Shown piece by piece: positions 1 to 5,278 of a stretch of 5,278 nucleotides of DNA. The notes beneath the pieces were generated by a model. It saw only the letters and a program-made list of their open reading frames with translations, searched no databases and was not told the origin of the DNA. The stretch is taken from assembly GCA_030425945.1 (NCBI GenBank), contig JAUHZL010000226.1, positions 1-5,278 of the forward strand, read 5' to 3'. This DNA is from Alphaproteobacteria bacterium (GTDB lineage: Bacteria; Pseudomonadota; Alphaproteobacteria; Rhodobacterales; Rhodobacteraceae). A program made the translations under genes and the position numbers. Every line of letters begins with the position of its first letter. The first letter of the stretch is position 1.

Positions 1-3
1 GGC

Positions 4-1983
4 TTACTCGGCGGCAATCGGCTCGGGATCGGCGAGGGTCACGATATCCTGCATGATCCGGTTCAGCTCGAAATCCTTGGGCGTATAGACTTTTGCCACG
101 CCCATCGCGGAAAGCCGCGCCGCGTCTTCGTCCGGAATGATGCCGCCGACAATCACGGGAACATGACCGAGGCCCGCGGCCTGCATGCGGGTCATCACGT
201 CCTCGATCAGCGGGATATGGCTGCCGGACAGGATCGACAGGCCGACGACATGCGCTTCTTCCGCCCGGGCGGCGGCGACGATTTCTTCCGGGGTCAGGCG
301 AATGCCCTGGTATTCGATATCCATGCCGCAGTCGCGGGCCCGGAAGGCGATCTGCTCGGCACCGTTGGAATGGCCGTCGAGCCCGGGCTTGCCGACGAGG
401 AACTTCAGGCGGCGGCCCAGCTTGTCCGAGACGGCGTCGACCATCGTGCGGATGTCGTCGAGGCCCTGAGTCTTGTTCGACACGGCGCGGCTGACGCCGG
501 TGGGGCCGCGATACTCGCCATGTTCGGCGCGCATCACCCCGGCCCATTCGCCGGTCGTGACGCCGGCCTTCGCGGCGGCAATCGAGGCGGGCATGACGTT
601 CTCGCCCGTCGCCACGGCGGCCCGCAGCGCCGCCAGCGCCCGCGCCACGGCCTCGGCATCGCGCTCGGCCCGCCAGGCGTCGAGACGGGCGATCTGGTCG
701 GCTTCCACCGCCGGATCGACGACGAGGATACCGCCCTCCTCGTCCACCAGCGGCGACGGCTCGCCCTGCTGGTACTTGTTGACCCCGACGACCACCGTCT
801 CGCCGCGTTCGATCCCGTTCAGGCGGTCGGCGTTCGCGTTCACCAGTTGGGCTTTCATGTAGTCGATCGCCGCGATCGCGCCGCCCATCGAGTCGAGGTT
901 CGCAAGCTCGGCGCGGGCACCGGCCTTCAACTCCTCGACCTTGGCATCCACGGCCGGGTTGCCGTCGAAGAGGTCGCCGAATTCGAGCAGGTCGGTCTCG
1001 TAGGCGAGGATCTGCTGCATGCGCAGCGACCATTGCTGGTCCCATGGCCGGGGCAGGCCGAGCGCCTCGTTCCAGGCCGGAAGCTGCACCGCCCGGGCGC
1101 GGGCCTTCTTCGAGAGAGTCACGGCGAGCATCTCGAGCAGGATGCGGTAGACGTTGTTCTCGGGCTGCTGCTCGGTCAGGCCCAGCGAGTTGACCTGCAC
1201 GCCATAGCGGAAGCGCCGGAACTTCGGATCGGTTACGCCGTAGCGGTCGCGGCAGATCTCGTCCCAGAGATCGACGAAGGCGCGCATCTTGCACATCTCG
1301 GTCACGAAGCGGATGCCCGCGTTCACGAAGAACGAGATCCGCCCGACCACCGTCGGAAAGTCCTCGGCCGGAATGCGCGGCTTCAGTTCGTCGAGCACCG
1401 CGATGGCGGTGGCGAGGGCGAAGGCAAGCTCCTGCTCCGGTGTCGCGCCGCCTTCCTGCAGGTGGTAGGAACAGACGTTCATCGGGTTCCACTTCGGCAC
1501 GGCGCGATAGCAGTATTCCGCGACGTCGGCGATCATCCGCAGCGAGGGCTTCGGCGGACAGATGTAGGTGCCGCGCGACAGGTATTCCTTGATCAGGTCG
1601 TTCTGGACCGTGCCCTGCAGCTTGCTGACGTCCGCGCCCTGTTCCTCGGCCACCGCGATATAGAGCGCGAGCAGCCAGGGCGCCGTCGCGTTGATGGTCA
1701 TCGAGGTGTTCATGTCCTCGAGCGGGATGTCCCGGAACAGCGTGCGCATGTCCCCGAGATGGCAGACCGGCACGCCGACCTTGCCGACCTCGCCGCGTGC
1801 CAGCACATGATCGCTGTCATAGCCTGTCTGGGTCGGCAGGTCGAAGGCGACCGACAGGCCTGTCTGCCCCCGGGCAAGGTTGGCGCGGTAGAGTGCGTTC
1901 GACTTCTCCGCGGTCGAGTGACCGGCATAGGTGCGGAACAGCCAAGGCTTGTCCTTGGCGGGCTTCTGGGCGGTGTCGGTCAT
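4..1983 (-). CDS. ecm: Ethylmalonyl-CoA mutase, coenzyme B12-dependent
   Basis: Ecm (also called MeaA) is a cytoplasmic adenosylcobalamin enzyme that rearranges (2R)-ethylmalonyl-CoA to (2S)-methylsuccinyl-CoA in the ethylmalonyl-CoA pathway. With the start at 1983 the protein has 659 residues, normal for the family. Residues about 1-510 are the methylmalonyl-CoA-mutase-like TIM barrel and about 525-650 the B12-binding domain. The cobalamin motif DGHSNG begins at D536, with H538 as the expected lower axial ligand, followed by S583 (GLSILSG) and the glycine pair 613-614. Y19 (RTYAG), R137 (SRGTY) and H174 (SYHLQE) match the substrate and radical residues Tyr89, Arg207 and His244 of methylmalonyl-CoA mutase, with identical spacing (118 and 37) by recalled numbering. 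The Tyr/Arg pair fits a carboxylated acyl-CoA substrate. Many long stretches read as Ecm rather than methylmalonyl-CoA mutase (for example LGLTEQQPENN). The reading frame is intact. The alternative start at 1989 adds Met-Pro. It is transcribed away from the acyltransferase and ccr genes. Confidence 0.96.
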   Translation of the reverse strand: MTDTAQKPAKDKPWLFRTYAGHSTAEKSNALYRANLARGQTGLSVAFDLPTQTGYDSDHVLARGEVGKVGVPVCHLGDMRTLFRDIPLEDMNTSMTINATAPWLLALYIAVAEEQGADVSKLQGTVQNDLIKEYLSRGTYICPPKPSLRMIADVAEYCYRAVPKWNPMNVCSYHLQEGGATPEQELAFALATAIAVLDELKPRIPAEDFPTVVGRISFFVNAGIRFVTEMCKMRAFVDLWDEICRDRYGVTDPKFRRFRYGVQVNSLGLTEQQPENNVYRILLEMLAVTLSKKARARAVQLPAWNEALGLPRPWDQQWSLRMQQILAYETDLLEFGDLFDGNPAVDAKVEELKAGARAELANLDSMGGAIAAIDYMKAQLVNANADRLNGIERGETVVVGVNKYQQGEPSPLVDEEGGILVVDPAVEADQIARLDAWRAERDAEAVARALAALRAAVATGENVMPASIAAAKAGVTTGEWAGVMRAEHGEYRGPTGVSRAVSNKTQGLDDIRTMVDAVSDKLGRRLKFLVGKPGLDGHSNGAEQIAFRARDCGMDIEYQGIRLTPEEIVAAARAEEAHVVGLSILSGSHIPLIEDVMTRMQAAGLGHVPVIVGGIIPDEDAARLSAMGVAKVYTPKDFELNRIMQDIVTLADPEPIAAE

Positions 1984-1993
1984 CGGCATCCTC
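1981..1993 (-). promoter_or_regulatory. Ribosome binding site deciding between two ecm start codons
   Basis: On the minus strand the start region reads GAGG-ATGCCG-ATG. The GAGG (1990-1993) touches the first ATG (1987-1989) with no spacer, which is too close for normal initiation. It lies six bases before the second ATG (1981-1983), which is a good Shine-Dalgarno distance. I therefore start Ecm at 1983, giving MTDTAQ. This is inferred from spacing only. Confidence 0.6.
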
Positions 1994-2029
1994 GCGAGTC
2001 GAGTTTGGCAATTTAATTTCGCTTCGAGG

Positions 2030-2059
2030 TTAATACGGGCAACGATCTATCGCTGTCAA
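2030..2059 (-). promoter_or_regulatory. Putative sigma70-type promoter of ecm
   Basis: Read on the minus strand, a perfect TTGACA -35 box (2054-2059) is followed after 18 bases by TATTAA (2030-2035), which matches four of six positions of the -10 consensus. Transcription would begin near 2023, leaving a leader of roughly 40 bases before the ecm start, AT-rich in its middle (2009-2020). It is the best promoter-like pair in the window and points the right way for ecm. Confidence 0.55.
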
Positions 2060-2062
2060 TTC

Positions 2063-2075
2063 GCCGCGTCGCGGC
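2063..2075. repeat. 13-base GC-rich palindrome next to the ecm -35 box
   Basis: GCCGCG and CGCGGC are perfect 6-base inverted arms around a single T. The element begins three bases beyond the ecm -35 hexamer, where an upstream regulator could bind, and lies about 45 bases before the acyltransferase start. In such GC-rich DNA an element this short can occur by chance, so an operator role is only a possibility. Confidence 0.3.
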
Positions 2076-2107
2076 ATGACCCGGTTTACGGCTGGCGGTG
2101 GCCCTGC

Positions 2108-2112
2108 AAAGG
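2108..2112 (+). promoter_or_regulatory. Ribosome binding site of the acyltransferase gene
   Basis: AAAGG lies seven bases before the ATG at 2120. The open frame continues upstream into the ecm gene on the opposite strand, but no in-frame ATG or GTG lies nearby upstream, and translation from 2120 gives a natural membrane-anchored N-terminus. The site therefore fixes the start. I found no convincing plus-strand promoter between 1990 and 2107; TTGGCA (2005-2010) with TTAATA (2030-2035) is weak and 19 bases apart. Confidence 0.6.
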
Positions 2113-2119
2113 TTTCGGA

Positions 2120-3517
2120 ATGTTCGAAACCGTTGCGCTGCCCGTCTGGGCCCTCCTCCTGATCCTGGGCTTCGCGGCGGTGGCGGCGGTGGACCGGGTG
2201 CTGGGTCCCGGCTTGCGCGGGTTCCTCCGGCGGCGGATGGAGCGGGCAGTGGCCCGGCTGAACGCGCGTCTCGACCGGCCCATCGAACCGTTCAAGCTGC
2301 TGGAGCGGCAGGACACGGTGAACCGCGTGCTCTACTCGCCCGAGGTCATGCAGGCGGTGCAGGAGCATGCGAGGACCGAGGGCATCCCGGAGGAAGTCGT
2401 CTTCGCCAAGGCGCGGCGCTACGCCCGCGAGATCGTGCCGGGCTTTTCGACTGCGGCCTATTTCGGGTTCGCGACGCGGGCTGCGCGGCTGCTGAGCCGG
2501 GCGTTCTACCGGGTGCGGCTGGGCGCCTACGACGAGAAGGCGATCTCGGCCATCGACCACGAGGCGACGGTGATCTTCGTGATGAACCACCGCTCGAACA
2601 TGGACTATGTGCTGGTCACCTACCTCGTCGCCGAACGCTCGGCGCTGGCGTACGCGGTGGGCGAGTGGGCCCGGGTCTGGCCGCTGCGCAGCCTCGTGCG
2701 CGCGCTCGGCGGCTATTTCATCCGGCGCCGCTCGCGCAATCCCCTCTACCGCCGGGTCCTGTCGCGGTACGTGCAGTTGTCCGCGGCGAACGGCGTCACG
2801 CAGGCGATGTTCCCGGAAGGCGGCCTGTCGCTGGACGGGCGGGTGGGCCCCGCGAAACTGGGGCTGCTGAGCTACGTGTTGCAGGGGTTCGATCCCGCGC
2901 GTGACCGCGACGTGGTCTTCGTGCCGATCGGCATCAACTACGACCGGGTGATCGAGGACAGGGTTCTCGTGAAGGCGCAGGACACCGGGACACGGGCCTT
3001 CCGGGTGTCGATCCGCCGCGCGCTGTGGGTCGCGGCGCGGCACCTTCTCCAGCGGGTCAGCGGGCGGTTCCATCGCTTCGGGTACGCGGCGGTCAGCTTC
3101 GGGGCGCCGGTCTCGCTGCGCACCGTCATGGCCGAGAACGGCGGCCGGATCGATGTCGGGCATCTGGGCGACCTGCTGACCGCGCGGGTGCGCGATATCG
3201 TGCCGGTGCTTCCGGTGCCGCTGGTCGCGGCCGTTCTGGCCGGGGCCGAGGGCCCGATGCCGCGGGCGGCCATCGTCGCGGAGGCGGGGCGTCTGCGCAC
3301 GGCCCTGGCGGCGCAGGGGGCGCATGTCCACCTGCCGCGCGACGACCCGGATTACGAGGTGACCGTGGGCTTGCGCGGTCTCGTGGCGCGCGGCGTTCTG
3401 CGCGAGACGGCGGAAGGCTACGAGGTGGCGCCCGGCGAGGACGCGCTGCTGCGCTTCTATGCAAACTCGGTGCTGCAACTGGTTCACCGCGATCCGGCGC
3501 CATCGGCTGCGACATAA
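2120..3517 (+). CDS. PlsB-like glycerol-3-phosphate / lysophosphatidate acyltransferase
   Basis: This 465-residue protein belongs to the PlsB/PlsC acyltransferase superfamily, which moves fatty acyl groups onto glycerol-3-phosphate or its monoacyl form in the first steps of phospholipid synthesis at the inner membrane. Residues about 5-24 form a hydrophobic anchor near the N-terminus, followed by a basic segment (RGFLRRRMER). The motifs occur in order: motif I HRSNMD, with H157 and D162 as the catalytic pair; motif II GGYFIRRR (197-204); motif III FPEGG (231-235); motif IV VFVPIG (266-271). The surroundings of these motifs and the C-terminal segment LLRFYANS (443-450) resemble PlsB more than PlsC, but E. 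coli PlsB is much longer (about 807 residues). Motif III lacks the usual arginine (EGGRS in PlsB): L236 stands there. It lies between ecm and ccr, 119 bases before ccr on the same strand, with no terminator seen between them. The acyl acceptor cannot be told from sequence, so no symbol is given. Confidence 0.88.
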   Translation: MFETVALPVWALLLILGFAAVAAVDRVLGPGLRGFLRRRMERAVARLNARLDRPIEPFKLLERQDTVNRVLYSPEVMQAVQEHARTEGIPEEVVFAKARRYAREIVPGFSTAAYFGFATRAARLLSRAFYRVRLGAYDEKAISAIDHEATVIFVMNHRSNMDYVLVTYLVAERSALAYAVGEWARVWPLRSLVRALGGYFIRRRSRNPLYRRVLSRYVQLSAANGVTQAMFPEGGLSLDGRVGPAKLGLLSYVLQGFDPARDRDVVFVPIGINYDRVIEDRVLVKAQDTGTRAFRVSIRRALWVAARHLLQRVSGRFHRFGYAAVSFGAPVSLRTVMAENGGRIDVGHLGDLLTARVRDIVPVLPVPLVAAVLAGAEGPMPRAAIVAEAGRLRTALAAQGAHVHLPRDDPDYEVTVGLRGLVARGVLRETAEGYEVAPGEDALLRFYANSVLQLVHRDPAPSAAT

Positions 3518-3542
3518 AATTTCTCATTTGTCCAATTTCGAG

Positions 3543-3571
3543 TTGCTTTGTTGCGAGGCTGTCCCTAGATC
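3543..3571 (+). promoter_or_regulatory. Putative ccr promoter
   Basis: TTGCTT (3543-3548) and TAGATC (3566-3571) are separated by 17 bases. The -35 has the TTG core; the -10 matches only three of six consensus positions, so the call is tentative. Transcription would start near 3578, giving a leader of about 60 bases that contains the palindrome at 3589-3605. The gap after the acyltransferase gene (3518-3560) is AT-rich compared with its surroundings, as expected for a promoter region. Cotranscription from the upstream gene remains possible. Confidence 0.35.
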
Positions 3572-3588
3572 AAGGGCAGTTCCCGCAG

Positions 3589-3605
3589 CGCAGAATGATT
3601 CTGCG
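3589..3605. repeat. Perfect 8+8 palindrome upstream of ccr, candidate operator or leader hairpin
   Basis: CGCAGAAT and ATTCTGCG are perfect inverted arms around a single G at 3597. The element ends 31 bases before the ccr start and about 18 bases after the putative -10 box, so a bound dimeric regulator could block transcription. As RNA it could fold into a 7-base-pair stem with a UGA loop. It contains a GATTC (GANTC, the methylation site of the alphaproteobacterial methylase CcrM) at 3597-3601. It does not resemble the TTTGCAAA-type sites of ScfR-family acyl-CoA regulators such as PccR, and no copy is seen before ecm. Confidence 0.45.
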
Positions 3606-3623
3606 ATGCAGCAGCCCCAGATT

Positions 3624-3632
3624 GGAGAAGGA
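3624..3632 (+). promoter_or_regulatory. Ribosome binding site of ccr
   Basis: The purine-rich GGAGAAGGA lies just before the ATG at 3637, with GGAG nine bases and AAGGA four bases away. It supports this start over the in-frame ATG at 3595, which sits inside the palindrome, has no such site, and would add residues unlike the usual Ccr N-terminus (MALD...). Confidence 0.7.
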
Positions 3633-3636
3633 CGCC

Positions 3637-4929
<1,293 letters not shown>

Positions 4930-4960
4930 CCCGGTCTTAACGCGACTCGATCTGAACTCT

Positions 4961-5002
4961 GCGGCACCGGGCGGATACCTCCGTCCGGTGCCGCCGCGTT
5001 TT
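4961..5002 (+). terminator. Intrinsic terminator after ccr
   Basis: Arms 4961-4975 and 4980-4994 pair over 15 positions, 14 Watson-Crick and one G-U (4971 with 4984), around a TACC loop. A TTTT run follows at 4999-5002 after a 4-base CGCG gap. It starts 31 bases after the ccr stop. The U tract is short, as is common in high-GC alphaproteobacteria. It separates ccr from the small downstream gene. Confidence 0.85.
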
Positions 5003-5030
5003 CGGGGCGGGTCATGGAGGGTCGTGATCT

Positions 5031-5040
5031 CAACCGGTTG
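5031..5040. repeat. 10-base perfect palindrome CAACCGGTTG
   Basis: A self-complementary decamer lies between the ccr terminator and the small downstream gene, just before a possible -35 box (5045-5050). It is too short to call an operator with confidence, but its place upstream of a promoter-like region makes it worth recording. Confidence 0.25.
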
Positions 5041-5044
5041 GCTT

Positions 5045-5075
5045 TTGTCACCTCGCCAGAAAAGAGGGATACAAA
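5045..5075 (+). promoter_or_regulatory. Weak candidate promoter for the small downstream gene
   Basis: TTGTCA (5045-5050) matches five of six -35 positions, and TACAAA (5070-5075) matches four of six -10 positions, but the 19-base spacing is long. If used, transcription would start near 5082 and the CtrA-type box at 5118-5133 would lie downstream in the leader. No better promoter is visible between the ccr terminator and 5154. Confidence 0.25.
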
Positions 5076-5114
5076 TCCGTGAATGGTCCGGAAAACGACG
5101 CTCGTGCTAAGGTT

Positions 5115-5135
5115 GTGTTAACCAATCGTTAACAC
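5115..5135. promoter_or_regulatory. CtrA-type binding box, TTAA-N7-TTAAC within an 8+8 inverted repeat
   Basis: GTGTTAAC (5115-5122) and GTTAACAC (5128-5135) are perfect inverted arms around CAATC. Within them TTAA (5118-5121) and TTAAC (5129-5133) are exactly seven bases apart, which is the established full binding site of the alphaproteobacterial cell-cycle and motility regulator CtrA. The box ends about 20 bases before the ATG of the small gene at 5154. That is close enough to cover a promoter or the start of the transcript. Binding and the direction of the effect are inferred, not shown. Confidence 0.6.
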
Positions 5136-5140
5136 TTCCA

Positions 5141-5149
5141 GAGGAAGAG
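5141..5149 (+). promoter_or_regulatory. Ribosome binding site of the small downstream gene
   Basis: The purine-rich GAGGAAGAG precedes the ATG at 5154, with GAGGA eight bases away. It supports that start over the internal ATG codons at 5169 and 5217, which lack comparable sites. Confidence 0.6.
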
Positions 5150-5153
5150 TAAG

Positions 5154-5278
5154 ATGGCACAAGACTGGATGATCGACGTGCTGGCGGACCTTCGGAGCTT
5201 CGCCCAGCAGAACGGTATGCGGGCGCTGTCCGACCAGCTCGACGACACGATCCTCGTCGCCGCTGCGGAACTTGCGCA
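5154..5278 (+). CDS. Small protein of unknown function, partial at the window end
   Basis: The ATG at 5154 opens a frame with no stop through the window edge. The first 41 residues begin MAQDWMIDVLADLRSF and continue through QLDDTILVAAAELA. I do not recognise a named family. The visible part is acidic (six Asp and one Glu against two Arg), has no signal peptide or membrane segment, and looks helical throughout, with hydrophobic residues spaced as in an amphipathic helix. Third codon positions are mostly G or C, as in the neighbouring genes, which supports real coding, as does the ribosome binding site. It is separated from ccr by an intrinsic terminator and has its own upstream region with a CtrA-type box, so it is probably a separate transcription unit. 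Its length and C-terminus cannot be seen. Confidence 0.75.
   Translation, partial: MAQDWMIDVLADLRSFAQQNGMRALSDQLDDTILVAAAELA

Noticed and set aside
163..2016. A 617-codon open frame on the plus strand opposite ecm
   Set aside because: It lies antisense to a clearly conserved enzyme, its translation is rich in Arg, His, Asp and Gly with no recognisable domain, and long antisense frames are expected in high-GC genes.
1931..2119. Upstream extension of the acyltransferase frame to an ATG at 1931
   Set aside because: It would overlap the start of ecm and its promoter, lacks a ribosome binding site, and the ATG at 2120 has AAAGG at a good distance and begins a natural membrane anchor.
2030..3487. 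A 485-codon open frame on the minus strand opposite the acyltransferase gene
   Set aside because: It has the same kind of low-complexity Arg/His/Pro/Gln-rich composition and no motif, and is explained by the codon bias of the sense gene.
3518..3545. AT-rich stretch after the acyltransferase stop as a terminator
   Set aside because: The only pairing (AAATT with AATTT) is a short, weak stem without a GC core or following T run.
3543..3554. TTGC-N4-TTGC direct repeat as an ScfR/RamB-type site before ccr
   Set aside because: The known ScfR motif uses TTTGCAAA units with four bases between them. Here the units are incomplete and the spacing differs, and the sequence is better explained as part of the -35 region.
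3025..3636. Upstream extension of the ccr frame into the acyltransferase gene
   Set aside because: The extension is Gly/Arg/Ala-rich shadow sequence. Ccr proteins begin at the MALD start, which has a clear ribosome binding site.
5014..5121. Two tiny open frames (22 codons at 5014-5082 and 12 codons at 5083-5121) as possible leader peptides
   Set aside because: Neither has a convincing ribosome binding site, nor the codon runs or downstream attenuator hairpins expected of a leader peptide.
5115..5135. The 8+8 inverted repeat as an intrinsic terminator
   Set aside because: The stem is AT-rich, no T run follows, and it precedes a gene start; the exact TTAA-N7-TTAAC match explains it better.

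Overview
The window is high-GC DNA with alphaproteobacterial features, most like the Rhodobacteraceae (Rhodobacter/Paracoccus/roseobacter group). Two genes are the signature enzymes of the ethylmalonyl-CoA (EMC) pathway, and their sequences read very close to the Rhodobacter-type proteins as I remember them. A TTAA-N7-TTAAC box of the CtrA type also fits that group. The taxonomic placement is an inference from these points; no database was searched.

Layout: (1) 4-1983, minus strand, ethylmalonyl-CoA mutase (ecm/meaA), complete. (2) 1984-2119, a divergent intergenic region with a good minus-strand sigma70-type promoter for ecm, a GC-rich palindrome beside its -35 box, and the ribosome binding site of the next gene. 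(3) 2120-3517, plus strand, a membrane-anchored PlsB-like glycerophospholipid acyltransferase. (4) 3518-3636, a 119-base gap with a possible promoter and a perfect 8+8 palindrome in the ccr leader. (5) 3637-4929, plus strand, crotonyl-CoA carboxylase/reductase (ccr), complete. (6) 4930-5153, a 224-base intergenic region with a clear intrinsic terminator, a 10-base palindrome and a CtrA-type box. (7) 5154 to the window end, plus strand, the first 41 codons of a small unrecognised gene.

Ccr reductively carboxylates crotonyl-CoA to (2S)-ethylmalonyl-CoA. After epimerisation by an enzyme not encoded here, Ecm rearranges the (2R) form to methylsuccinyl-CoA. Together they carry the two defining steps by which isocitrate-lyase-negative bacteria assimilate acetyl-CoA. 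The acyltransferase between them belongs to phospholipid synthesis, and its link to the pathway is unknown.

I see no mobile element, CRISPR array, tRNA or rRNA, and no clearly new system. The points most worth a second look are the CtrA-type box directly before the small gene, the palindrome in the ccr leader, and the missing motif III arginine in the acyltransferase.
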